Source: Thermodesulfobacteriota bacterium (GTDB lineage: Bacteria > Desulfobacterota > Desulfocorpusculales > Desulfocorpusculum). From it: a stretch of DNA of 5,921 nucleotides. Below are positions 1 through 5,299 of this stretch, piece by piece. Both the position numbers and the translations under genes were made by a program. The notes below the pieces were generated by a model. The model was not told where the DNA came from, did no database searches, and was given only the letters and a program-made list of their open reading frames with translations. The first letter of the stretch is position 1, and every line of letters begins with the position of its first letter. Location of the stretch: positions 1 to 5,921 of the forward strand of contig JAPWUY010000140.1 of the NCBI GenBank assembly GCA_028275295.1, given 5' to 3'.

Positions 1-117
1 ATGGGACCAGGCCTGGGCACCGTCCGAAGCGGCCTTCACGGTGTAGCCCCACTTTGTTAGGAGAGCTGTGAGAATCCTTCGGGAGATGGGATCGTCCTCG
101 GCTATGAGAATCTCCAT
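1..117 (-). CDS. Response regulator, receiver domain N-terminus (partial, runs off left edge)
   Basis: Reading leftward from an ATG at 117-115, the first 39 codons begin MEILIAEDDPISRRIL and include KWGYTV and SDGAQAW. This is the start of a CheY-like receiver domain: a hydrophobic first strand, the acidic pair D8-D9 that helps bind Mg2+, then helix 1 and strand 2. The phosphoacceptor Asp (expected near residue 52) and any output domain lie beyond the window. In-frame TGA at 135-133 lies just upstream, so ATG 117 is the only ATG start; a G-rich stretch five bases before it may serve as a weak ribosome site. The family accepts phosphate from a histidine kinase in the cytoplasm. In my recollection, regulators with this type of N-terminus often carry a four-cysteine tail like the one found alone at 5105-5293, but this gene's C-terminus cannot be seen. 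Confidence 0.85.
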   Translation of the reverse strand, partial: MEILIAEDDPISRRILTALLTKWGYTVKAASDGAQAWSH

Positions 118-175
118 CCGCGCCCCCAGGGCTCAATTACCGAGGCAGAAAAAGACGTGACCTTCCGCCTCTCGC

Positions 176-337
176 TCACCTGGTACTATCGGATGGACTC
201 CCAGAAATCTTTAGGGCCCCCTTCACCCAGTCCTTGAGCTCATCTCCTTGGAGGGCTCGTTCCGGCAATCCCAAGGCCTTGAAAATGAATCTTCGAAGCC
301 TAGTGTCCACCAAAAGAATGAGGCGAGGGAAGCTCAT
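176..337 (-). CDS. Possible small hypothetical protein (53 aa)
   Basis: An ATG at 337-335 opens 53 codons ending in TGA at 178-176. The product begins MSFPRLILLVDTRLRRFIF and has a basic, hydrophobic N-terminal half, then GDELKDWVKGAL and a Ser-rich end. I do not recognise the family. In favour: codon choice resembles the neighbours (CTC, GTG, AGG, GAC), the sequence reads like folded protein, and it lies 58 bp upstream of and co-directional with the response regulator at 117. Against: there is no convincing Shine-Dalgarno site, an in-frame TGA directly precedes the ATG, and at this length chance is possible. It could also be a remnant of a longer gene, since only two stops interrupt this frame over the preceding 300 bp, though that upstream stretch does not look like protein. 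Confidence 0.3.
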   Translation of the reverse strand: MSFPRLILLVDTRLRRFIFKALGLPERALQGDELKDWVKGALKISGSPSDSTR

Positions 338-551
338 TCACTCGAGGTCCCAAAGATCTGCCCTTTAAGGTAATCTTCCTTCGGGGTTCCATCTTTTTGT
401 CTGGGCGGGGCGGGATTGCCATCCGGGTCTCGGGAGGGGAAACACCTTCTTTCGGGGAGGGGATGAGAGAAGAGCCGATGTCCGTTGACAGGGAGCCGTA
501 TTTGGGATAAAAAAATCCGCGTCCAAAAAATTAGCCAGAGGAGGAGCTGAG
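338..551. other. Divergent intergenic region upstream of the TRAP operon
   Basis: These 214 bp separate the leftward genes from the rightward TAXI operon. They contain the candidate plus-strand promoter at 485-513 and the Shine-Dalgarno site AGAGGAGGAG at 537-546. The rest is G/C-rich with short CTTCGG-type turns (near 379-386 and 450-457) that form only weak stems. I see no convincing operator palindrome and no riboswitch consensus. Confidence 0.6.
485..513 (+). promoter_or_regulatory. Candidate sigma70-type promoter of the TAXI-TRAP operon
   Basis: TTGACA at 485-490 matches the -35 consensus exactly. After a 17-bp spacer comes TAAAAA at 508-513, which matches four of six -10 positions. Transcription would start near 520, giving a leader of about 30 bases that ends in the strong ribosome site before the ATG at 552. 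This is the only good promoter-like pair seen upstream of the four-gene operon. No operator is visible. Confidence 0.5.
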
Positions 552-1511
552 ATGAAAAGGGCCATTGGAGTCATCTGCGCATTGAGTTTGACATTCGGCT
601 TTGGGGTCGCATGGGGGCAAAAACAGGTGAAGCTCTCCATAGCTACAGGAGGAACAGGAGGGGTCTACTATCCCCTGGGTGGGGGGATGGCGAGCATAAT
701 CTCCAAACATGTCCCGTATGCGGAGGCCACAGCCGAGGTCACATCCGCTTCTGTGGATAACTGCCTTTTGGTAGGGGCAGGCAAGGCTGACCTCGCCCTC
801 GTAATGGCAGATAGCGCCCTCGATGCCTTCGAGGCCAAGGGAAAATTCAAGGAGAAACTTCCCATAAGGACAGCGGCGGTCCTCTATCCCAACAACATGC
901 ACATCGTGACCGTTGAGGGCAAGGGAATAAACAAGGTCACGGATCTCAAGGGAAAGAGGGTCTCCACTGGGTCCCCTGGAAGCGGCACGGAGGTTATGGC
1001 CCTCAGGGTCCTGGAGGCCTATGGGATAGATCCGGATAAGGATTTGAAGAGAGACAAATTGGGGGCCTCCGAGTCAGCCGGAGCTCTCAAGGACGGAAAG
1101 ATAGATGCTTACTTCTGGGTCGGGGGTCTTCCCACTGCTTCAGTGACCGATCTGGCTGCGACTCCAGGGATCAAGATAAAGCTCCTGGCACACGAAGATG
1201 CTGTGGAAAAGATGAACAAGAAATATGGCCCCCTTTACGTGAAGGGAAAAATCCCGGCCAAGACATATCCGGGGCAGGATGAAGACGTAGCCATTGCCGT
1301 TGTGTGGAACCTGCTGATCTGCAACGAGAAGATGAAAGACAACGTTCTCTACGATATCCTCAAGGCCCTCTTCGAAAACAAGGCGGAGCTTGTGGCCGTC
1401 CACAAGGAGGGACAGCACCTGGATCCGGCCAATCAAAAGGAAGGTTCTCCCATTCCTTTCCATCCAGCCGCCATCAAGTTCTTCGCTGAAAGAGGAGTGC
1501 AAGTGAAATAG
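552..1511 (+). CDS. TAXI-family TRAP transporter substrate-binding protein
   Basis: This 319-aa periplasmic protein captures the substrate and delivers it to the fused permease encoded at 2029-3975. Residues 1-22 form a signal peptide (KR, hydrophobic core, cleavage after AWG); there is no lipobox cysteine, so it should be soluble. The mature part has TAXI hallmarks: GGTGGVYYPLGG at 33-44, a region around 64-86 ending in ADLALVMAD, GSPGSGTE at 140-147, IDAYFWVGGLP at 184-194 and the C-terminal PFHPAAIKFF at 302-311. Length is normal for the family. The start is set by AGAGGAGGAG at 537-546 and the signal peptide. It is the first gene of the operon, one base before the DUF1850 gene. Characterised TAXI proteins bind glutamate/glutamine or other organic acids; the substrate here cannot be read from sequence. 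Confidence 0.96.
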   Translation: MKRAIGVICALSLTFGFGVAWGQKQVKLSIATGGTGGVYYPLGGGMASIISKHVPYAEATAEVTSASVDNCLLVGAGKADLALVMADSALDAFEAKGKFKEKLPIRTAAVLYPNNMHIVTVEGKGINKVTDLKGKRVSTGSPGSGTEVMALRVLEAYGIDPDKDLKRDKLGASESAGALKDGKIDAYFWVGGLPTASVTDLAATPGIKIKLLAHEDAVEKMNKKYGPLYVKGKIPAKTYPGQDEDVAIAVVWNLLICNEKMKDNVLYDILKALFENKAELVAVHKEGQHLDPANQKEGSPIPFHPAAIKFFAERGVQVK

Positions 1512-1512
1512 G

Positions 1513-2016
1513 ATGAGGAGACTCCACAGGCCCCTGCTTTGGGCTTCGGGCTTGGGACTAGCCCTGGCGGGGGCCTCGATCCCCTGGATAAAATCCTTGG
1601 AAATCCGAAATCTCCAAACCTCTTCCACTTGGATCCTTACCCTAGAAGGGGGAGAGAGGTTTGTCTTGCTCTACGAGCATTCCATGTACGGAGGGGAGGT
1701 CAGGGAAAATTATAGGGTCGCTGGGCCTGGCATGATTGTGGAGAGCGTTGAGACAGTGCGCCCCGAGATAGCCGAGTACTACGGGTTCGACGGAAGGGGC
1801 CCAGTGTACCCTGTTGGGAGGGGCTTGAGTGAGATGTCCCTCAAAGTGAGAGCCAGCTCGGGCTCACAGATCATAAGGGGAGCTTATTCCGTAGATTTGG
1901 CCAGGATTGGCAGTCCGGGACAGACGGTTCGACTGAGGCCCACGACAATATCTTTGCTCCAATGGGTCGGGCTCAATCTGATGGGTGCGAAGAGGGCGCC
2001 AGAGATGCCCAACTGA
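1513..2016 (+). CDS. DUF1850 domain protein, TAXI-TRAP accessory
   Basis: The 167-aa product has an N-terminal hydrophobic segment (about 8-25, preceded by Arg residues) that is a signal peptide or membrane anchor, followed by a DUF1850 domain. The family signature is visible as FVLLYEHSMYGGEVRENY at 50-67, with GFDGRGP near 91-97 and a short hydrophobic stretch at 146-158. DUF1850 proteins are known mainly from their place beside TAXI binding proteins and fused TRAP permeases, as here; their function is not established to my knowledge. The arrangement TAG-G-ATG, with the ATG one base after the TAXI stop and the nearest Shine-Dalgarno (1491-1497) about 15 bases away, points to translational coupling. 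An in-frame TGA at 1504-1506 excludes an earlier start. The gene lies 12 bp before the permease gene. Confidence 0.88.
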   Translation: MRRLHRPLLWASGLGLALAGASIPWIKSLEIRNLQTSSTWILTLEGGERFVLLYEHSMYGGEVRENYRVAGPGMIVESVETVRPEIAEYYGFDGRGPVYPVGRGLSEMSLKVRASSGSQIIRGAYSVDLARIGSPGQTVRLRPTTISLLQWVGLNLMGAKRAPEMPN

Positions 2017-2023
2017 GGAGGGA
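2015..2023 (+). promoter_or_regulatory. Ribosome binding site that fixes a TTG start
   Basis: GAGGAGGGA overlaps the TGA stop of the DUF1850 gene and sits five bases before TTG at 2029. No ATG or GTG lies near this spacing in the permease frame, and the TTG gives the full N-terminal cytoplasmic segment, so TTG is taken as the start. Confidence 0.7.
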
Positions 2024-2028
2024 AAAAA

Positions 2029-3975
2029 TTGGAACAAGGAACACCCAAGGATGTGCAAGAAGTCCTTATCACAGAGGAGGCGTTAAGGGAAGCGGAGAAG
2101 TACATCGAGGAGGAAGAGGGGCCTTCCAGGAGACTGGGAGGGAAGATCGGGACCATGGTGACAGCCGTTGCCGTGGTCATGTCTTTGGTCCATCTCTACG
2201 CTGCCCCAGGGGTGATAATGACGCAGGTCCTCCGAGGGATCCATGTGGGATTCGTCCTCTTTCTCAGTTTCTTGGTCTTTCCCCTGTCGAAAAAGGGCCC
2301 GGACAAGATCTCCTGGATGGACTGGATCTGTTCCCTTCTCGGTGTGGCAACCATAGTCTACATGCTGGTGGACTTCGACGAGTTCATCTACAGATCGGTC
2401 GTCCCGACCAGCTGGGATCAGTTTTTCGGGGCAGTGCTCATCCTTCTCATATTGGAGGCGAGCCGCAGGACAGCTGGATGGATAATACCCGCTGTGATCC
2501 TGGGTTTCATAGTGTATGCCTTTGTTGGCCCCTATCTTCCCGAGCCCTGGACTCACAAAGGTTACGACCTCTCCCGCCTCATAGGCCACATGTACATGAC
2601 CCTCGAAGGGATCTTCGGCGTCCCCATAGATGTCTCCTCCACGTTCATAATCCTTTTCACAATTTACGGGGCCTTCCTGGAAGTCTCTGGAGCGGGAAAG
2701 TTCTTCATCGACTTTTCCTTTGCGGCCATGGGAGGAAAGCCCACTGGAGCTGGAAGGACGGTCACCCTTGCATCTTTCCTTCTGGGTGGGCCATCGGGAA
2801 GTGGAGTGGCCACGACCGTGACCCTTGGCTCAGTGGCCTACCCCATGTTGGCAAAGGCGGGCTATAGCAGGGAGGCTGCAGGGGGACTTCTGAGCGCTGG
2901 GGGAATAGGGGCAATACTCTCGCCCCCTGTACTGGGAGCAGCGGCCTTCCTCATTGCTGAATTCTTGAAGATCACTTACTTGGACGTGATCATCATGGCC
3001 ACAATCCCCACCTGTCTCTATTATTGGTCCATTTTTCTCATGGTGGAGCTGGATGCCAAGAAGTTCGGGGCGAAAGAAATACCCTTCGACCGGACCCAGG
3101 GTCTTTGGCAGCTGACCCGACGCTACGGTTTTCACTTTTTCTCCCTCATCGCCATAGTGGGGTTCATGGTTGTGGGCTTCACCCCCATAATGGCCGTTTT
3201 TCTGGCGACCATAGTGGCCTTTTTGGCGAGCTTCTTGAGAAGGGACACTGCGCTTGTGCCTCCTAAATTGATCCAGGCCCTGAAAGCAGGATCCATGGGG
3301 GTGTTGAGCGTGGCCATCACTTGTGCTGGGGCAGGGATAATCGTTGGTGTAGTGACCCTCACTGGCCTGGGCCTGAAGTTCAGCTCCATCATAATAGGAT
3401 ATGCGGGGGGAAGCGTTTTCTTGGCAGCGGTGTTCACGGCATTGGTGGTCTGGGTGCTGGGGCTCGCTGTCCCCGTGACGGCCTCCTACATAATCGCCGC
3501 TGTGATAACAGCTCCAGCCCTCACCCACTTGGGGGTACCGGATTATGCGGCACACATGTTCATTTTCTACTACGCCATCCTCTCCGAGGTCACCCCTCCC
3601 ACGGCCCTCTCGTGTTTCGCGGCAGCTGCCCTCACCAAGGGAGATCCATACAAGACAACGCTCCAGGCGTGGAAATACACGATGCCCGCCTTCATCGTGC
3701 CCTTCATGTTCACCCTGGACCCAAAGGGCGTTGGAATATTGCTGAGGGGACCCGTTGTGGATGTGATCTGGACTACTGTGACTGCTTTCTTGGGAATAGC
3801 ATCCCTGGCTGGCGGCTTGGAGGGATGGTGGCTCAGGCGGACGAACCTCTTGGAGAGGGCCATGCTCATAATTGGGGGACTTCTGCTCGTGTACCCTATT
3901 CCCAAGTACGATATTGCAGGTTTTGCCATGATGGTGGCGGTAGTGTTGATGCAAAAGTTCTGGAGAAAGGTGTGA
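2029..3975 (+). CDS. TRAP transporter fused permease (4TM + 12TM, TAXI type)
   Basis: This 648-aa inner-membrane protein joins the small (DctQ-like, 4TM) and large (DctM-like, 12TM) TRAP subunits in one chain, the usual form in TAXI systems. It transports the ligand delivered by the TAXI protein using an ion gradient. After an acidic cytoplasmic N-terminus (1-40), hydrophobic segments fall near 41-59, 69-86, 97-114 and 130-168 (small domain). More follow from about 204 to 640. DctM hallmarks are GGPSGSGVATTVTLGSVAYP at 253-272, GGLLSAGGIGAILSPPVLG at 285-303 and the second half-repeat SEVTPPTALSCFAAA at 519-533; the latter regions hold the substrate and ion sites in known TRAP structures. Length is typical and the frame is intact. 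The start is TTG, supported by a strong ribosome site. The RidA gene follows after 52 bp without an obvious terminator. Confidence 0.95.
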   Translation: MEQGTPKDVQEVLITEEALREAEKYIEEEEGPSRRLGGKIGTMVTAVAVVMSLVHLYAAPGVIMTQVLRGIHVGFVLFLSFLVFPLSKKGPDKISWMDWICSLLGVATIVYMLVDFDEFIYRSVVPTSWDQFFGAVLILLILEASRRTAGWIIPAVILGFIVYAFVGPYLPEPWTHKGYDLSRLIGHMYMTLEGIFGVPIDVSSTFIILFTIYGAFLEVSGAGKFFIDFSFAAMGGKPTGAGRTVTLASFLLGGPSGSGVATTVTLGSVAYPMLAKAGYSREAAGGLLSAGGIGAILSPPVLGAAAFLIAEFLKITYLDVIIMATIPTCLYYWSIFLMVELDAKKFGAKEIPFDRTQGLWQLTRRYGFHFFSLIAIVGFMVVGFTPIMAVFLATIVAFLASFLRRDTALVPPKLIQALKAGSMGVLSVAITCAGAGIIVGVVTLTGLGLKFSSIIIGYAGGSVFLAAVFTALVVWVLGLAVPVTASYIIAAVITAPALTHLGVPDYAAHMFIFYYAILSEVTPPTALSCFAAAALTKGDPYKTTLQAWKYTMPAFIVPFMFTLDPKGVGILLRGPVVDVIWTTVTAFLGIASLAGGLEGWWLRRTNLLERAMLIIGGLLLVYPIPKYDIAGFAMMVAVVLMQKFWRKV

Positions 3976-4027
3976 AGGAGACTCTGGCCCCAATTTTTCG
4001 CGGATCCTCGGCGCAGGAGGTTAAGGG

Positions 4028-4420
4028 ATGACACTTAGGAGAAAGGTGATAGGTGAAGGACCCATGGGCCTCCCCTTCTCTCAAGGAGTTTTGGTGGGAG
4101 AAACTCTGTACCTATCCGGTGCCATAGGGTATGATCCAGGGATCGGGGGGGTAGTCCCAGGGGGAATTGTCCCGGAAACTCGCAAGGCTATAGAGAACCT
4201 CAGAGCTGTCTTGGAAAGGGCCGGAATGGGCTTGGAGCATGTGGTGAAGGTGACAGTCTATCTCAAGAGCATGGATGATTACCAAGCCTTCAACGAGGTA
4301 TACAAGAGTTACTTCCCCGAGAACCCCCCTGCCAGGGAGACAGTGGCTGTATGTGGCCTGGCCCTGGGGGCCAGGGTGGAGATGTCTTTCGTAGCAGTGA
4401 GGTCGGAATCCGGGGAGTGA
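4028..4420 (+). CDS. RidA family protein (YjgF/YER057c/UK114)
   Basis: RidA proteins are small cytosolic trimers that hydrolyse reactive enamines/imines, released by PLP enzymes acting on amino acids, to keto acids and ammonia. The 130-aa product shows the full fold: PFSQGVLVGETLYLSG at 16-31, ETRKAIENL at 50-58, VVKVTVYLKSMDDYQAFNEV at 72-91, then PPARETVAV and ALGARVEMSFVAV. R103 corresponds to the catalytic Arg105 of E. coli RidA and E118 to Glu120, so deaminase activity is plausible; Tyr17 of E. coli RidA is Phe17 here. The start is supported by AGGAGG at 4015-4020, seven bases before the ATG. As the last gene of the operon it probably acts on an intermediate of the imported compound's breakdown, which is inference. 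A four-base CCTC/GAGG pairing could lightly mask its ribosome site. Confidence 0.93.
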   Translation: MTLRRKVIGEGPMGLPFSQGVLVGETLYLSGAIGYDPGIGGVVPGGIVPETRKAIENLRAVLERAGMGLEHVVKVTVYLKSMDDYQAFNEVYKSYFPENPPARETVAVCGLALGARVEMSFVAVRSESGE

Positions 4421-4445
4421 TCTTCCCAGAGATCGAAAGGCGTGG

Positions 4446-4470
4446 TAGGGCCCCCCAAAAGAGGGCCCTA
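4446..4470. terminator. GC-rich stem-loop between converging genes
   Basis: TAGGGCCC (4446-4453) pairs perfectly with GGGCCCTA (4463-4470) around a nine-base loop. It sits 26 bp after the RidA stop and 10 bp after the stop of the leftward zinc-ribbon gene, where a bidirectional terminator is expected. There is no clear T tract on either side (TTACC on plus, CCACG on minus), so it is not a textbook rho-independent terminator. Confidence 0.55.
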
Positions 4471-4480
4471 TTACCCCCTC

Positions 4481-4786
4481 TCATTTCCTGAAGACTCTGA
4501 AGAACTTATCCAGGGTGCCCTTTTCCAGCTTAGCTACCTCTTCGAGCTCCCCTGCATCCAGCCATACTCCCTCACAGTTGGAACACTTGTCCACTTTTAT
4601 GTTCCTGTAGTCGATCTCTATGAGCTCCATCCCACACTTGGGACACTTCATATAGTGGAGTTCCTTGAGCCTCTTTTTCTCCTCCTCTGCAAGTTTGGCT
4701 TGTCTCTCAGCCTCAAGTTTCTTCCTCTTCTCGAACTCTAGCCTCGCAAAGTACTCCTCCTCTTTCTCGCTTGGCTTCCACTCCAT
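4481..4786 (-). CDS. zf-TFIIB zinc-ribbon protein with N-terminal coiled coil
   Basis: The 101-aa product has two parts. Residues 7-46 are almost wholly charged with heptad-like Leu spacing (KRKKLEAERQAKLAEEEKKR), a likely coiled coil. Residues 47-84 are a zf-TFIIB type zinc ribbon: C48-P-K-C51, then C68-S-N-C71, followed by the family signature EGVWLDAGELEE at 72-83. All four zinc ligands are present. Proteins of this type are common small bacterial proteins, with nucleic-acid or protein binding assumed from the fold; no specific role is known to me. The start ATG is supported by GAGGAGGAG at 4800-4792. The gene converges on the RidA operon and lies 318 bp from the next leftward gene, so it probably has its own promoter; TATACT on the minus strand at 4810-4805 is a -10 candidate, but without a good -35. 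Confidence 0.92.
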   Translation of the reverse strand: MEWKPSEKEEEYFARLEFEKRKKLEAERQAKLAEEEKKRLKELHYMKCPKCGMELIEIDYRNIKVDKCSNCEGVWLDAGELEEVAKLEKGTLDKFFRVFRK

Positions 4787-5007
4787 ACTGTCTCCTCCTC
4801 TCAGAGTATACGCGCTCTATTGGACTCGAGCCTATCCCAGGATCTCCACTCCCAGAGGGATTCTGTGTCTCGGAGAGCTCCTGAGCACTATCCTCTAGCT
4901 AATACCCTCTTTGATCGCTTTCACTCAGCCCCTTTCCCTCTCCCCCTATCACCTCTTGGGGGAGATCCATTCTAACCACAAAGGCCTCGTCCCACAATAT
5001 CTCCCCC

Positions 5008-5027
5008 ACCTTCCCCGAAGGTCTTTT
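5008..5027 (+). terminator. Short stem-loop with T run on the plus strand
   Basis: ACCTTC (5008-5013) pairs with GAAGGT (5017-5022) around CCC and is followed by CTTTT. The form is that of a small plus-strand rho-independent terminator, yet no plus-strand gene lies immediately upstream. It could stop antisense read-through from the RidA operon, or it may be chance; the six-pair stem and tight loop are marginal. Confidence 0.3.
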
Positions 5028-5046
5028 CCTCCCAAGCAATTGTTCG

Positions 5047-5070
5047 AGGGGCCCAAAGAGGGGGCCTTTT
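5047..5070. terminator. GC-rich stem-loop downstream of the four-cysteine gene
   Basis: AGGGGCCC (5047-5054) pairs with GGGCCTTT (5062-5069), with two G-U pairs on the plus-strand RNA and a seven-base loop, and one further T follows. On the minus strand only five pairs remain. It lies 35 bp past the stop of the leftward gene at 5105, so it may end the gamma-glutamyltransferase/four-cysteine transcript, although the fold is stronger on plus. Its GGCCC-AAAGAG-GGGCC layout resembles the stem-loop at 4446-4470. Confidence 0.35.
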
Positions 5071-5104
5071 GCGGGCTAGCTACCCATAGCCCATGGCAGG
5101 AAGC

Positions 5105-5293
5105 TCACTCTTCCTCGGTCCTCGACATTCTGGAGGCAGTGGTTGTGATTTCCAATGCCATCTTTTGGGCGCACTCAGGACATATTCCGTGGCTCAACTC
5201 CGCATCTGAGTGGTCCCTCAAGTAGGCCTCAAGCTGTTGCCAGTAGCCCGTGTCGTCCCTTATCTTCTTGCACCAGGCACATATGGGTATCAA
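5105..5293 (-). CDS. Stand-alone four-cysteine (zinc-ribbon-like) sensory tail module
   Basis: The 62-codon ORF starts with TTG at 5293 and reads IPICAWCKKIRDDTGYWQQL, then HSDAELSHGICPECAQ and a Ser/Thr/Glu end. C5-x2-C8 and C38-x2-C41 (with H35) are likely metal ligands. This is a module I know as the C-terminal tail of response regulators and PAS or hybrid histidine kinases in Deltaproteobacteria and related groups; here no receiver or PAS domain precedes it. Directly upstream is the gamma-glutamyltransferase stop: TGA-GGG-GGC-TTG, all in one frame. The G-rich run after the TGA may act as ribosome site for a coupled start. It may be a genuine small protein, a remnant of a sensor gene, or a domain split off by a stop. 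Its function is unknown. Confidence 0.65.
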   Translation of the reverse strand: MIPICAWCKKIRDDTGYWQQLEAYLRDHSDAELSHGICPECAQKMALEITTTASRMSRTEEE

Positions 5294-5299
5294 GCCCCC

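Larger units (their letters stand above)
4899..5075 (-). other. Unassigned 58-codon open stretch, possible gene remnant
   Basis: Between an in-frame TAG at 5078-5076 and TAG at 4901-4899 the minus strand reads 58 codons, with protein-like segments such as PLEQLLGRKRPSGKVGEILW and DEAFVVRMDLPQEVIGG. Codon choice (AGG, AGA, GTG, GAG) matches the flanking genes. There is no ATG with a ribosome site; TTG at 4997-4995, preceded by GGGGGAG, is the best start and would leave 32 residues. I do not recognise a family. Chance is a real possibility, because another minus-strand frame is also open over much of this stretch. Alternatives are a decayed gene or a short leader peptide. Confidence 0.2.
4787..5104. 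other. 318-bp gap between two leftward genes
   Basis: No recognisable gene lies here. From right to left it holds a stem-loop (5047-5069), a second stem-loop (5008-5022), a 58-codon open stretch on the minus strand (4899-5075) without a clear start, and the ribosome site of the zinc-ribbon gene. No tRNA, repeat array or insertion sequence end is visible. Confidence 0.6.

Noticed and set aside
338..480. Possible riboswitch or attenuator in the leader region (CCGAAGG-like bases on the minus strand)
   Set aside because: Only a short similarity to a glycine-riboswitch core is seen, without the paired stems, and it lies upstream of the plus-strand promoter.
365..640. 91-codon minus-strand ORF across the operon promoter region
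   Set aside because: It starts inside the TAXI signal-peptide region on the opposite strand, its product is low-complexity (Pro/Ser/Arg) without family features, and it overlaps the promoter and ribosome site of a certain gene.
1962..2867. 301-codon plus-strand ORF overlapping DUF1850 and permease genes
   Set aside because: It is an out-of-frame reading (Arg/Gly/His-rich) of two well-supported genes and has no ribosome site or recognisable motif.
2830..3993. 387-codon minus-strand ORF antisense to the permease
   Set aside because: The product is rich in His, Gln and Gly with no domain. It is the complement of the biased hydrophobic codons of the TRAP permease, which often leave long antisense frames open.
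4805..4810. TATACT (minus strand) as -10 box for the zinc-ribbon gene
   Set aside because: No acceptable -35 lies 16-18 bp upstream, and the implied transcript start would fall on or inside the ribosome site; kept only as a remark.
4822..4832. GGCTCGAGTCC on the minus strand, resembling a tRNA T-arm
   Set aside because: The loop lacks the TTC consensus, the stem has too few pairs, and no acceptor or anticodon arm can be drawn around it.
4911..5225. 104-codon plus-strand ORF in the right-hand gap
   Set aside because: Half of it is antisense to the four-cysteine ORF, there is no ribosome site, and the product is Ser/Pro/His-rich without motifs.
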